Below are positions 37,238 through 46,679 of a DNA stretch of 64,000 nt, in pieces. Under the pieces are notes generated by a model, which worked only from the letters and a program-made list of their open reading frames with translations, was not told the origin of the DNA and did not search any database. Position 1 is the first letter of the stretch; every line of letters begins with the position of its first letter. Position numbers and translations under genes: made by a program. The stretch comes from AP-15 sp963738185 (lineage in GTDB: Bacteria > Pseudomonadota > Alphaproteobacteria > ATCC43930 > CGMCC-115725), in contig CAVTVA010000001.1 in assembly GCA_963738185.1 (NCBI GenBank), forward strand, positions 372,001 to 436,000, read 5' to 3'.

Positions 37238-37336
37238 CCCCTGACCCCAGCCCTCTCCCCGCGAGGCGGGGAGAGGGAGGAGCCCGCGTCTGCCGGAGAG
37301 CCTGCCCCGGACCTGATCCGGGGGTGAGGGGTGGGC
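37238..37336. repeat. GC-rich palindromic repeat, family C (copy 2)
   Basis: Core at 37251-37277 is a 27-base near-perfect palindrome (CCCTCTCCCC ... GGGGAGAGGG around GCGAGGC). A second hairpin, CCCCGGA ... TCCGGGG, lies to its right. It sits between dxs and tlyA. Confidence 0.7.
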
Positions 37337-37382
37337 CGCCTTGGCGCCGTTTCGTGTCTTTCGGGCTTGGGCGTGGGTCGCG

Positions 37383-39325
37383 CTAGGCGCGGGCCGGTTG
37401 TGCGGCGATCTCGCGGCCGAGCGCCGACAGGGCCATCGCCACGATGTGGCGGGCGTTGAGCCCAGCCTGATCGTATTGCGCCTGCGGGCTGTCATGGTCG
37501 AGGAAGCGATCGGGCAGCACCATGCTGCGGATCTTGAGCCCGTGATCGAGCAGGCCGCTCATCGCCAGATGCTGCAGCACATGACTGCCAAAGCCGCCGA
37601 TGGCACCTTCCTCGATCGTGATCACGACCTCGTGCTCGCGGGCAAGGCGGGTGATCAGGTCGGTGTCCAGCGGCTTGGCGAAGCGGGCATCGGCCACGGT
37701 TGTCGACAGCCCATAAGCGGCCAATTCCTGCGCCGCCTTCATGCATTCGGCCAAGCGCCCGCCGAGGCTCAGTAGCGCGATCGTGTTGCCCTCGCGGATG
37801 ATGCGGCCGCGGCCGATCTCGAGCGGCGCCCCTTGCTCCGGCAGCGCCACCCCGACACCCTCGCCGCGCGGGAAGCGCACCGCCGAGGGCCCGTCGTCGA
37901 TCGCGACACAGGTCGAGACCATGTGCACCAGGTCGGCTTCGTCGGCCGCGGCCATGATGACAAACCCGGGCAGGCAGCCGAGATAGGTCAGGTCGAACGA
38001 GCCCGCATGGGTCTGGCCGTCCTGGCCGACGAGCCCGGCCCGGTCGATCGCGAAACGCACCGGCAGCTTCTGGATCGCCACGTCGTGGACCACCTGGTCG
38101 TAGGCGCGCTGCAAAAAGGTCGAGTAGATCGCGGCAAACGGCCTCATCCCTTCGGCGGCGAGCCCGGCGGCAAAAGTCACCGCGTGCTGCTCGGCGATGC
38201 CGACGTCAAAGCAGCGCTTGGGGAATTTGTCGCCAAACAGGTTGAGCCCGGTGCCTGACGGCATGGCCGCGGTGATCGCGACAATGCGGTCGTCCTTTTC
38301 GGCTTCCTTGATCAGCGATTTGGCAAAAACCGTCGTGTAGGCCGGCGCCTTTGGGCTCGATTTGGCCTGCGCCCCAGTGATCACGTCAAATTTGGCGACG
38401 CTGTGCCACTTGTCGTCGGCTTGCTCGGCCGACAGATAGCCGTGGCCCTTTTGGGTGACGGCGTGGACCAGGATCGGCCCCAGTTCCTTGGTGTCGCGGA
38501 CGTTTTTCAGCACCGGCAGCAGATGGTCGATGTTGTGGCCGTCGATCGGCCCGACGTAATAAAACCCCATCTCCTCGAACAACGTGCCGCCGGTGACAAA
38601 GCCGCGGGCGAGCTCCTCGGCGCGCCGCGCCGCATCCTCGAGCGGCTTGGGGAAATGCCGCGCCACCTCCTTGGCGATGTGCCGCAGCGACATGAACGAT
38701 TTCGACGATAAGAGCCGCGACAGATAGGCGCTCATCGCACCGACCGGCGGGGCGATCGACATGTCGTTGTCGTTCAGGATCACGATCAGCCGCGAATCCA
38801 TGGCGCCGGCATTGTTCATCGCCTCATAGGCCATGCCGGCGCTCATCGCCCCGTCGCCGATCACGGCGATGACGTTGCGCCGCTCGCCGCGAAAGTCGCG
38901 CGCGACGGCCATGCCGAGCGCCGACTGAGATCGAGGTCGAGCTGTGCGCCGCGCCAAACGGGTCGTATTCGCTTTCCGAGCGCTTGGTAAAGCCCGACAG
39001 CCCGCCGCCCTGGCGGATCGTGCGGATGCGGTCGCGCCGGCCGGTCAGGATTTTGTGCGGATAGGCCTGGTGCCCGACATCCCAGATCAGCCGGTCGTTG
39101 CGGCGTGTCAAAGACGTAGTGTAGAGCCACGGTCAACTCGACGACGCCGAGCCCGGCGCCGAAATGACCGCCGGTGATCGAGACCGCGTCGATCAGCTCG
39201 GCGCGCAACTCATCGGCGAGCTGCCGCAAATCCGATTCCGGCAGCCGTCGCAGATCGGCCGGCACGTCGATCCGGTCGAGCAGTGGCGTCCGATTGGAAA
39301 TCGGGCGATTCGGGTTCGAATCCAA
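37383..39325 (-). CDS. dxs: 1-deoxy-D-xylulose-5-phosphate synthase, two frameshifts as sequenced
   Basis: Thiamine diphosphate enzyme condensing pyruvate and glyceraldehyde 3-phosphate, first step of the MEP isoprenoid pathway; about 646 residues if repaired. Segments in three frames join: RIDVPADLRRLPESDLRQLA to HYVFDTP; then NDRLIWDVGHQAYPHKILTG to GAAHSSTSIS; then ALGMAVARDFRG, VIGDGAMSAGMAYEAMN (ThDP site), PSGTGLNLF, DVGIAEQHAVTFAAGLA. The indels are near 39099-39104 and 38921-38930; length is codons plus two. Two errors in one single-copy essential gene argue for sequencing error. Followed by tlyA, preceded by ispA. Confidence 0.93.
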
Positions 39326-39336
39326 TGCTGCGCTCC

Positions 39337-40248
39337 TCAGGTGCGGCGGCTGATGACGAATCGCGCCACCTCTCTTAAAAGTTCCGCTCTTCGCTCGAAC
39401 AAATCAAGATGCGCGACCGCCTGGCGGACCAGCAATTCGGCCTGGGCGCGGGCGCGCTCGACGCCCAGAATCGAGACAAAAGTGGCCTTCCCGGCGGCGG
39501 CGTCGAGGCCCACCGGCTTGCCGGTCTCGGCCGCCGAGCCCTCGACATCGAGCAGATCGTCGGCGATCTGAAAGGCGAGGCCGAGATCGTGGGCATAGCC
39601 GCGCAGCGCCGTCCGCGGCTCCGCCGCCGCCTTGGCGAGAATCGCCCCGGCCTCGCAGGAGAAGGCGATCAGCGCCCCGGTCTTCATCCGCTGCAGCCGG
39701 GTGATGGCGCCGATGTCAAGCGTGCGCCGCTCGGCGATCAGGTCGATCATCTGGCCGCCGACCATGCCGGCCGGACCGGCGGCGGCGGCGAGTGCAGCCA
39801 CCAGTTCGCAGCGGACCGCCGGGTCGGCATGGGTCTCGGGCTGCGCCAGCACCTCAAAGGCGGCGGTCAGCAGCCCGTCGCCGGCGAGGATGGCGGTCGC
39901 CTCGTCAAATTCCTTGTGGCAGGTCGGGCGGCCGCGCCGCAGATCGCTGTCATCCATCGCCGGCAGGTCGTCATGCACCAGCGAATAGGCGTGGACCATC
40001 TCGATCGCCGCCGCCACCTGCAGCGCGCAGCCGCGGGCGATGCCGAACAGGTCGGCCCCGGCCAGCACCAGGAACGGGCGCAGCCGCTTGCCCGGGGCCA
40101 GCGCCGAATAGCGCATCGCCTCCATCACCCGCGCCTCGATGTCCGGCGGCACGACCAGCAGCCGGTCGAGCGCCGAATCGGTCAGCGCGGCGGCTTGCGC
40201 CAGCGCCTCGGCAAACGGGGTCGCATCCGACCATAGCCGATCAGTCAA
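39337..40248 (-). CDS. ispA: farnesyl diphosphate synthase (polyprenyl synthetase family)
   Basis: A 303-residue all-helical prenyltransferase making C15 diphosphate from DMAPP and IPP. The chain-length motif GKRLRPFLVLAG, the first aspartate-rich motif HDDLPAMDDSDLRRGRPT and the second FQIADDLLDVEG are intact. I choose TTG at 40248, overlapping the xseB stop by 8 bases, because upstream codons lie inside xseB in another frame and do not look like protein. Part of xseB-ispA-dxs-tlyA. Confidence 0.94.
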   Translation of the reverse strand: MTDRLWSDATPFAEALAQAAALTDSALDRLLVVPPDIEARVMEAMRYSALAPGKRLRPFLVLAGADLFGIARGCALQVAAAIEMVHAYSLVHDDLPAMDDSDLRRGRPTCHKEFDEATAILAGDGLLTAAFEVLAQPETHADPAVRCELVAALAAAAGPAGMVGGQMIDLIAERRTLDIGAITRLQRMKTGALIAFSCEAGAILAKAAAEPRTALRGYAHDLGLAFQIADDLLDVEGSAAETGKPVGLDAAAGKATFVSILGVERARAQAELLVRQAVAHLDLFERRAELLREVARFVISRRT

Positions 40249-40492
40249 GGTTCGCCGGCTCCGCCGAAATGGCGCCGTCGGGGCCAATCGCGATGCGCTC
40301 GACCCGCTGCTGCGCCTCGTTGAGCTTTCGTTCGCAATGCTGCTTCAGCTGCGCCCCGCGTTCGTAGGAAAGGATTGCCTCGTCAAGCTTGACCTGCCCG
40401 GCTTCGAGCCGCCGCACGATCTGTTCGAGCTCGGCGAGCGCATCCTCAAAACTCATCGCCGCGATATCGGCGGGCAGGCTGGTATCGGCCAT
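40241..40492 (-). CDS. xseB: exodeoxyribonuclease VII small subunit
   Basis: An 83-residue helical subunit that caps the XseA nuclease. The family core is MSFEDALAELEQIVRRLEAG followed by LDEAILSYERGAQLKQHCE, then LNEAQQRVE. The ATG at 40492 gives the family length; an earlier in-frame ATG adds 30 unlikely residues. First of the xseB-ispA-dxs-tlyA string; xseA is elsewhere. Confidence 0.95.
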   Translation of the reverse strand: MADTSLPADIAAMSFEDALAELEQIVRRLEAGQVKLDEAILSYERGAQLKQHCERKLNEAQQRVERIAIGPDGAISAEPANLD

Positions 40493-40607
40493 GCGGGCTC
40501 TTCTAGCAAAAAACGCGAGGTCTGTCGGCCGCTCTAACCGCTCGCGAGAGTGCAAAATTGCACGATCGTTGCATAGTTGCAACGGCCTCGGTCCGGGTGG
40601 CCGCCGT

Positions 40608-41534
40608 TCATGGGCCCATCAGGACCCGCAGATGAGCCGCGGCGCTGGCGCCCAGCGCGGCCAGATCATAACCCCCTTCGAGGGTCGAGACGATCCGCCC
40701 CCGCGCATGACGCAGCGCGATTTCGAGGAGCTGTTCGGTGATCCAGGCGTAATCGGCTTCATCGAGCATCAGCTGCGCCAGCGGATCGCTCTTATGCGCG
40801 TCGAACCCGGCCGAGATCACCACCAGCTCGGGGCGAAATGCTTCGAGCGCCGGCAGGACCTGCGCGCTCATCGCGAGGCGAAACGGGGCGGAGCCGGACA
40901 TCGGGCGCAGCGGCACATTGACGATGTTGCCGACCCCGGTTTCGCTCGCCGCACCGGTGCCAGGATAAAGCGGAGACTGGTGCGTGGACGCGTAGAACAG
41001 GGTGTCGTCGGTCGCAAACCGGGCCTGCGTGCCGTTGCCGTGATGGACGTCGAAATCGATCACAGCCACCCGCTGGAGGCCGTGCACCTCGCGTGCCCGC
41101 AGCGCGCCGATCGCGGCATTGTTGAATAGGCAAAAGCCCATCGCTCGATCGGGCTCGGCGTGGTGGCCGGGCGGGCGCACCGCGCAAAAGGCGTTGTCGG
41201 CTTCGCCCGCGACGACGGCATCGACCGCCGCCACAACCGCCCCGGCGGCATGCAGCGCGGCCGTTCCGGACGCCGGCGACAGCACCGTGTCGGCGTCAAG
41301 CGCGACATGGCCCGATTTGGGAACAGCTGCGAGCACGCGCTCGACATGGCGCCGCGAATGAACCCGCAGCAGATCGTCGAGCGGCGCCTGCGGCGCTTCG
41401 CGGCGCTCGAGCGACGCGAATTGCGGCCCCGAGATCGCCGCCAGCACAGCGCGCAGCCGGGCCGGCGATTCGGGATGGTGGTCGCCCGGATCGTGCTCGA
41501 GGCAGGCTTGGTGGGTATAGAGGAGTGTGGTCAT
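40608..41534 (-). CDS. histone deacetylase-family hydrolase (acetoin/acetylpolyamine amidohydrolase type)
   Basis: A 308-residue arginase-fold zinc deacetylase. All active-site motifs are present: RPPGHHAEPDRAMGFCLFNN, VAVIDFDVHHGNGTQ (Asp/His zinc ligands), YASTHQSPLYPGTG, ISAGFDAHKSDPLAQ with the third ligand, and STLEGGYDL. Bacterial members deacetylate small acetylated amines rather than histones; substrate unknown here. ATG 41534 has GAGG 8 bases before. Located just upstream of xseB, as in many alphaproteobacteria. Confidence 0.92.
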   Translation of the reverse strand: MTTLLYTHQACLEHDPGDHHPESPARLRAVLAAISGPQFASLERREAPQAPLDDLLRVHSRRHVERVLAAVPKSGHVALDADTVLSPASGTAALHAAGAVVAAVDAVVAGEADNAFCAVRPPGHHAEPDRAMGFCLFNNAAIGALRAREVHGLQRVAVIDFDVHHGNGTQARFATDDTLFYASTHQSPLYPGTGAASETGVGNIVNVPLRPMSGSAPFRLAMSAQVLPALEAFRPELVVISAGFDAHKSDPLAQLMLDEADYAWITEQLLEIALRHARGRIVSTLEGGYDLAALGASAAAHLRVLMGP

Positions 41535-41630
41535 CGGCAGACCTCGGAAAGGGGGCTGCACGAAGTGTGGCATATTCGTGCGGTCGTCATTATGCCTTAT
41601 CTGGTGCGTCCTTGGTGCTGCCGGAATGGC

Positions 41631-42002
41631 TCAGCGTCGGTGCCAGGCGTGGAGCCCGAGCGCCGCCCAGCCGATCAGCAGCGCCACGCCGCCAAACGGC
41701 GTGATCAGAGCGGGCCAGCGAAAACCGCTCAGCGCCAGCCCATAGAGGCTGAAGCTGAACAGAAAGATCCCGGCGGCAAAGCTCCATCCCGCGATGGTCA
41801 ATGCCAGGCTCGGCCGATTGTTGCGCTCGGCAAGCGCGGCGACGGCGAGCAAGGCCGCCGCGTGGACCATGCCGTACAGCGCACCGGTGCGCAGCAGCTC
41901 CGCGGCTCGTGCATTGCCGGCGGCGAAATGCGCCGCGAGCGCCCCCGCCGCCACCGACAGCAACCCGCCGAGCGCCGCCGCGGCGAGCCAGGCGCGGATC
42001 AT
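41631..42002 (-). CDS. DUF423-family inner-membrane protein
   Basis: A 123-residue protein with four predicted helices (AWLAAAALGGLLSVAAGALA; MVHAAALLAVAALA; WSFAAGIFLFSFSLYGLALS; LITPFGGVALLIGWAALGLH). The GAxAAH-like motif in the first segment and FSGSLY-like FSFSLYGL are typical of the YgdD/DUF423 family, whose function is unknown. ATG 42002 is taken; the upstream in-frame ATG lies inside a GC-rich repeat. Confidence 0.88.
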   Translation of the reverse strand: MIRAWLAAAALGGLLSVAAGALAAHFAAGNARAAELLRTGALYGMVHAAALLAVAALAERNNRPSLALTIAGWSFAAGIFLFSFSLYGLALSGFRWPALITPFGGVALLIGWAALGLHAWHRR

Positions 42003-42030
42003 CGCGCCGCAGCCCGCACCCTTGCCTCCC

Positions 42031-42069
42031 GCCCCCACCCTACCCCTCCCCCGTGCACGGGGGAGGGAA
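42031..42069. repeat. GC-rich palindromic repeat, family C (copy 3)
   Basis: A perfect 24-base palindrome at 42044-42067 (CCCTCCCCC-GTGCAC-GGGGGAGGG with shared centre). On the minus strand it encodes the last residues of the glycosyltransferase (PPPCTGEG). Confidence 0.75.
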
Positions 42070-43320
42070 TTGGACGCGGCGGCCTTTTCCCTGCAAGGCC
42101 GCGTAATAGAGCGCTAAAGTCTCGCGGGCGACGATCTCCTCGGCAAAGTCTCGCTCGACCAGGCTACGCCCGGCCAAGCCCATCTTCTGCCGCAGGCCCG
42201 GGTCGGCGGCGAGCGCCGCGATCGCCGCAGCCAGCGCGCCAAAGTCGCGCGGCGCCACCAGGATGCCGCTCTCGGCGTCGCGGACCGCCTCGCGGCACCC
42301 CGGAACATCGCTGGCGACGATCGGCCGAGCGCTGGCGGCGGCTTCGAGCAACGCCTTCGGCACCCCTTCGCCATAGGTCGAGGGCAACACCGCGATCGCC
42401 GCGCGGCGCCACACCTCGCGCACATCGGCGACCGGCCCGAGCCAGGCGATCCCCGGCTCGGCGGCGAGCTGCGACAGGGCGGCCGGCGACAGCGAGCCCG
42501 GATTGTCGGGATCGGTCGGCCCGGCCAGCTCCAGCGCCACCCGGAGCCCGCGCGCCCGCAGCAAGCGCACGGCGGCGACCGCATCGAGCACCCCCTTGTC
42601 GCGCAGCATACGCGCGACCAGCGCCACGGTGACGGTGTCGGCAGCGGGCTGCGGCAGCGGGGCAAAATGCCCGATATCGACCCCCGACCCTCGGATCAGC
42701 GCGATCCGTTGCGGGTCGATCCCGAGTGCCGCCAGAGCCGCGGCGTCCTCAGGGTTCTGCACGACGATCCGGCCGTGGCCGCTCGCCACGGCGCGGCGCA
42801 GCGCGAGGCGCAGCGCCGGCCGGCGCAGCTTCGCGGCGAGGCCGGTCGCCGAAAATCCGGAGCCGAGGCCCATCAGCGATTGGATCACCGCCGGCGCGTC
42901 GGCAGCGCGGCGAAACGCCAGAGCGCGGGCTAGGCCGCCGAACAGCACCGGCTTTAGCGCGACATGGTGCAGAATGTCGGGGCGCTCCTCGCGGTAGAGC
43001 CGAGCGATCGCCAGAACCGCCCGCGCCGCGCCGACCAGCCCGTCGCCGCGTCGGCGCCAGCCGATCGGGCGCAAGGCGAAACCCTCCTCGCGGATCTGTC
43101 GGCCGTGGTCGCGCACCCGGGCGGCCACCACGACCTCGAAACCGGCGTCGCGCGCCGCTCGCGCCACCGGCAGGCGATGCGAGCAGAAGTACCAATCCTC
43201 GGTGACCAGAAACAGCAGCTTTGGCCGGCGCGTTCGATCATTTGCGGTCGGCGAGGCCGGCGAGCCGAGGGCGGCGGGCGAGCCGGCGACGGCCGCTCGG
43301 GGGAACCGTGACGGTGACAC
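42040..43320 (-). CDS. GT4-type glycosyltransferase
   Basis: About 426 residues. The first Rossmann domain opens KLLFLVTEDWYFCSHRLPVA and includes DILHHVALKPVLFG; the second has ALVARMLRDKGVLDAVAAVR, AWLGPVADVREVWRRA, LPSTYGEGVPKALLEAAASA with the donor-binding EGxPxxxLEA motif, and SDVPGCREAV. Such enzymes transfer a sugar from a nucleotide donor in surface polysaccharide synthesis. No ATG precedes the domain, and GTG at 43320 is the nearest reasonable start. Divergent from the sugar epimerase gene; the last residues are repeat-encoded. Confidence 0.88.
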   Translation of the reverse strand: MSPSRFPRAAVAGSPAALGSPASPTANDRTRRPKLLFLVTEDWYFCSHRLPVARAARDAGFEVVVAARVRDHGRQIREEGFALRPIGWRRRGDGLVGAARAVLAIARLYREERPDILHHVALKPVLFGGLARALAFRRAADAPAVIQSLMGLGSGFSATGLAAKLRRPALRLALRRAVASGHGRIVVQNPEDAAALAALGIDPQRIALIRGSGVDIGHFAPLPQPAADTVTVALVARMLRDKGVLDAVAAVRLLRARGLRVALELAGPTDPDNPGSLSPAALSQLAAEPGIAWLGPVADVREVWRRAAIAVLPSTYGEGVPKALLEAAASARPIVASDVPGCREAVRDAESGILVAPRDFGALAAAIAALAADPGLRQKMGLAGRSLVERDFAEEIVARETLALYYAALQGKGRRVQFPPPCTGEG

Positions 43321-43440
43321 GCGAGGGCGGCTCCAGCGGTCTTGCCTCGGGGCAGCTCCTTCTCTAGTCCATCCGCTTGGGGATCGCTTGCGCAATCGGT
43401 GGCAGGCCGGGCAACGGGGCAGGGGCAGCGGGGACGGGGC

Positions 43441-44388
43441 GTGGCGCGCATCCTGATGACCGGCGCCGCCGGCTTTATCGGCGCGGCGCTGTGCCGCGAG
43501 TTGGCCCGCCGCGGCCATTGCGTGATCGGGGTTACCCGCGGCCCGGCCGAGCCGATCGCCGGCGTCGTGCTGTGCCCGCTCGGCGAGATCGGCCCTGGAA
43601 CCGACTGGCGCGGTGTCCTTGATGGCGCCGATACCGTCGTCCATCTCGCCAGCCGCGCCCACCGCCCACATGCCGCCGCCGGGGTGCAGCGCGAATCCGG
43701 GGCCGCAGCGGCACTGGCCCGGGCCGCGGCTGCCGCCGGGGTGCGCCGCCTGGTCCATGTCAGCTCGATCAGGGCGATGGGGCCGGTGACGCCGCGCGGA
43801 GCGTCGTTTCGCGCCGGCGACACGACACGCCCCGGTGATCCTTACGGGCAGGCAAAGCTGGCGATCGAGGCCGCGGTCGCTGACGCGGCGCGCGAGACCG
43901 AGCTCGATCTGGTGATCCTGCGCCCGCCGCTGGTCCATGGGCCGGGGGTCAAGGGCAATCTGCGCGCGCTGATCCGTCTGGTGTCGAGCGGGCTGCCATT
44001 GCCGTTCGCCGGCATCGACAATCGCCGCAGCTTGATCGGCCTCGACAATCTGGTCAATTTGATTGCGATTGCCTGCACCCATCCCGCTGCCGGCGGGCGG
44101 GTGCTGCTGGCGCGCGACACCGCAGACTTGTCGACGCCGCAGCTGATCCGCGCGATCGCGGAGGGGCTCGCCCGCCCGGCCCGGCTGTTCGCCGCCCCGC
44201 CCCAGGCATTCGCCGCGCTGTCCCGGGTTCAGCCACTGGCGCCGGCGATCTCGCGGCTGACAGCCTCGCTGCAGGTTGACGACAGCGAGACGCGCCGCCT
44301 GCTCGGCTGGTCGCCGAGGATTGCGCCCGAGGCCGGGCTCTCGGCAACGGCGCGCGCGTTTGCCCGGCTGCGGCGGAGCGGACGCTGA
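43441..44388 (+). CDS. NAD-dependent epimerase/dehydratase (extended SDR)
   Basis: A 315-residue nucleotide-sugar modifying enzyme. Coenzyme motif MTGAAGFIGAALCRELARRG, DTVVHLASRAHRP, the active-site Ser in LVHVSSIRAMGP, and the YxxxK pair as DPYGQAKLAIE. RPPLVHGPGVKGNLRALIRL is the usual downstream substrate loop, like that of WbpV/UDP-hexose 4-epimerase-type proteins next to undecaprenyl sugar transferases. Start is GTG at 43441 after a GGGGACGGGG ribosome site. Divergent from the glycosyltransferase, so the two probably serve one glycan. Confidence 0.9.
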   Translation: MARILMTGAAGFIGAALCRELARRGHCVIGVTRGPAEPIAGVVLCPLGEIGPGTDWRGVLDGADTVVHLASRAHRPHAAAGVQRESGAAAALARAAAAAGVRRLVHVSSIRAMGPVTPRGASFRAGDTTRPGDPYGQAKLAIEAAVADAARETELDLVILRPPLVHGPGVKGNLRALIRLVSSGLPLPFAGIDNRRSLIGLDNLVNLIAIACTHPAAGGRVLLARDTADLSTPQLIRAIAEGLARPARLFAAPPQAFAALSRVQPLAPAISRLTASLQVDDSETRRLLGWSPRIAPEAGLSATARAFARLRRSGR

Positions 44389-44434
44389 GCGATCGAGGGT
44401 GTTTTCCTGGAGACATTCCCGACAGGACGACACC

Positions 44435-44758
44435 ATGACCGCACCCACCGAGGACACCGAGCTGATCCGCTGTGCGCTTGCCTACGCAATCGAGCTTTAC
44501 CGCGAGCTGAGCGCCGAAAACGGCGCGCCCTGCCCCGGTACCGAGAACCAGGTGGTCGATTTGATCCGCGCCGACCCGGAGCTGCGCACCGCGGTGGTCG
44601 AATGGGGGCGAAGGACCCAAATCGACGAGGCCTCGACCCACCCGGCGCGGCGGCTGCCCAGCGGCGGCCCGCACGACCGCATCCGCGCCTATCTTCGTTC
44701 AATCATGGAGCAGCCGGTGTTTACCCGGCCCGGCCAGGAGCCCGGCGATCGACGCTGA
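44435..44758 (+). CDS. hypothetical protein
   Basis: A 107-residue protein without recognised domain. The N-terminal half is helical (LIRCALAYAIELYRELSAEN), then a turn with PCPGTENQVVDLIRADPE and AVVEWGRRTQID, and a proline/arginine-rich tail (HPARRLPSGGPHDRIRAYLR). Soluble, no signal peptide. AGGA lies 7 bases before ATG 44435. It stands 46 bases after the epimerase and 59 before YajQ on the same strand, so co-transcription is possible. Codon use is like its neighbours, supporting a real gene. Confidence 0.6.
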   Translation: MTAPTEDTELIRCALAYAIELYRELSAENGAPCPGTENQVVDLIRADPELRTAVVEWGRRTQIDEASTHPARRLPSGGPHDRIRAYLRSIMEQPVFTRPGQEPGDRR

Positions 44759-44817
44759 TTTTTGCTGACCGCCGCACTATATCGGGCAAAACCACCGTCG
44801 CGCGCAGGAGGTGCCTC

Positions 44818-45303
44818 GTGCCGAGCTTTGACATCGTCTCGCGGATCGACCTGGCCGAGGTCGACAACGCGGCTGCCGGCATGACCCGCGAAATCGCGAC
44901 GCGGTTCGACTTCAAGGGCAGCAGCTGCTCGATCGAGCGCAACGAGGGCAGCCTGGTCATCCTCGCCGACGACGAGCTCAAATTGAAGCAGATGCACGAA
45001 CTGCTAAAGGTGCACATGACCCGGCGCAAGGTCGAGCCTGGGGCGCTCGACTTCAAGCCCGCGGAAAAGGCCTCGGGCAACCGGCTGCGGCAGACGATTA
45101 TGCTGCGCCAGGGGGTCGGCGCCGATCTCGCCCGCCAGCTGATCCGCGAGATAAAGGACAAAAAGCTGAAGGTGCAGGTGTCGATCCAGGGCGACGAGCT
45201 ACGCGTCACCGGCAAAAAGCGCGACGATCTGCAAGATGCGATCTCGCTGGTCCGAGGCCTCAAGCTCGAGCAACCGTTGCAATACCAAAACTTCCGCGAA
45301 TAA
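44818..45303 (+). CDS. YajQ-family nucleotide-binding protein (cyclic di-GMP effector candidate)
   Basis: A 161-residue protein with two ferredoxin-like halves: PSFDIVSRIDLAEVDNAAAG, TRFDFKGSSCSIE and, in the second half, LRQTIMLRQGVGADLARQLI and KVQVSIQGDELRVTGKKRDD, ending in LEQPLQYQNFRE, the family's hallmark C-terminus. Members bind RNA or nucleotides, and the Xanthomonas homologue binds cyclic di-GMP. Start is GTG at 44818 after a perfect AGGAGG. A candidate terminator follows. Confidence 0.95.
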   Translation: MPSFDIVSRIDLAEVDNAAAGMTREIATRFDFKGSSCSIERNEGSLVILADDELKLKQMHELLKVHMTRRKVEPGALDFKPAEKASGNRLRQTIMLRQGVGADLARQLIREIKDKKLKVQVSIQGDELRVTGKKRDDLQDAISLVRGLKLEQPLQYQNFRE

Positions 45304-45327
45304 GCCGGCCGTTTCCAGCCAGACCAC

Positions 45328-45353
45328 AGGTGCGCCTGAGGGGGCACCTTTCT
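45328..45353 (+). terminator. candidate intrinsic terminator after the YajQ gene
   Basis: AGGTGC (45328-45333) and GCACCT (45344-45349) form a perfect 6-base stem with a 10-base loop, followed by TTCT. The T-run is short. Confidence 0.45.
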
Positions 45354-45530
45354 CACAGTAGGCGGGTAGCGAGGGTTGCGCCGGATGGCCGGCGCCGAGC
45401 CAAGCGTTTCGATCGGGCGATCAGGGTTGACCCTCCCGCATCGGAGACCTGCGCAGAACGGCTTAGGAGCCAGCTTTACCCTGCGCCTAGAGTTAAACGC
45501 CAAGACCCAACTTGACCAGAGGTATGCGCC

Positions 45531-46679
45531 ATGCAGTACCGGCGAATTTCGGCCGATTGTCATCTCGACATGATCTGGCTGCCACCCGACCTGTTCACGT
45601 CGCAGGCGCCGCAGGCGTTAAAGGGCCAGATGCCCTACGTCAAGGAGCAGCCGGACGGCAGCAAGCGCTGGATCGACAACAATGGCGCCGATTACGGCAA
45701 GGCGGGCGGGGTCGGCGCGGTCGGCTCCGAATACGTTCCCGGCAAGCAGCTGCGCGTCGACAAGATGCACGAGGCCGGCCTTTACGACGACTTTAAGACG
45801 AAAGGGCACCGTCGGCCGGGCGATCCGCATCTGCGGGTCAAGGAGCTCGACCGGGACGGCGTCGATGCCGAGGTCATCTACGGCATTCTCGCCGCTTGCG
45901 CGAAGATGAAAGATCCGTTGGCGGCGAACGAGATGCTGCGCATCTACAACGACTTCATGCACGATTTCTGCAGCCACTACCCGGACCGTGAGATCGGTCT
46001 CGCCTGCCTGCCGTACAGCGACATCGAGGCGGCGGCGGCCGAGGTGCGGCGTGTTGCCAAGCTCGGCATGCCGGGCGTCGAGCTCAGCTGCTCGTGGCAC
46101 ATGACGCCGATGTGGCACCCGATGTGGGACCCGCTGTGGCAGGCGGTCAACGAGACGCAGGTGCCGCTGCATTTCCACACCTTCCCGGCGACCGACCCCG
46201 AGCTGCGCAAGTCGCTCGAGCCGACGATCGCGCGGCGGATGACTTACAGCGGGCTGTGCCGCTTTCAGATGACCCTGGCGACGATCCTGACCGACCTGAT
46301 GGGCGCGGCGGTGTTCGAGCGCTTCCCGAACATCCGCATGGTTTTGGGCGAGAGCGGCATCGGCTGGATCCCCTACGTGCTCGACCGCATGGATTTCGAG
46401 TTCGAGGACCAGTACCAGGACCTCAAGCTCAAGCTGAAGCCGAGCGAATATTGGCGCCGCCAGTGCAAGGCGACGTTCCAATACGACCGCGTCGGCACAA
46501 AGCTGATCGACGAGATGGGCATCGAGACGCTGATGTGGGGCTCCGACTATCCGCATCCCGACGGGGTCTGGCCGGAATCGAAGAAATACATCGAGGACCA
46601 GTTCAGCCATCTCCCGGCCGAAACGACCTTTAAGATGACCTGCGAGAACGCCGGCAAGTTCTACGGCCTGATCAACTAG
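45531..46679 (+). CDS. amidohydrolase-family (ACMSD-like) protein
   Basis: A 382-residue TIM-barrel metal hydrolase or decarboxylase of the amidohydrolase 2 group. Residues fitting the metal site are ISADCHLDM at the start (D-x-H in place of the usual HxH), His in PLHFHTFPA, and Asp in LMWGSDYPHPDGVWPES. Other markers are DAEVIYGILAACA and IRMVLGESGIGWIPYVLDRM. These act on aromatic acids or related compounds in catabolism; the substrate is unknown. ATG at 45531 follows a low-GC leader without a strong Shine-Dalgarno. Confidence 0.88.
   Translation: MQYRRISADCHLDMIWLPPDLFTSQAPQALKGQMPYVKEQPDGSKRWIDNNGADYGKAGGVGAVGSEYVPGKQLRVDKMHEAGLYDDFKTKGHRRPGDPHLRVKELDRDGVDAEVIYGILAACAKMKDPLAANEMLRIYNDFMHDFCSHYPDREIGLACLPYSDIEAAAAEVRRVAKLGMPGVELSCSWHMTPMWHPMWDPLWQAVNETQVPLHFHTFPATDPELRKSLEPTIARRMTYSGLCRFQMTLATILTDLMGAAVFERFPNIRMVLGESGIGWIPYVLDRMDFEFEDQYQDLKLKLKPSEYWRRQCKATFQYDRVGTKLIDEMGIETLMWGSDYPHPDGVWPESKKYIEDQFSHLPAETTFKMTCENAGKFYGLIN

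Noticed and set aside
39308..39322. GGGTTCGAATCC, a T-loop-like sequence
   Set aside because: It is the coding sequence of the Dxs N-terminus; no acceptor or anticodon arms can be drawn around it.
42040..44457. An 805-codon minus-strand open frame
   Set aside because: Only its downstream half is the glycosyltransferase. The part beyond 43320 is antisense to the epimerase gene and has R/P/Q-rich non-protein composition.
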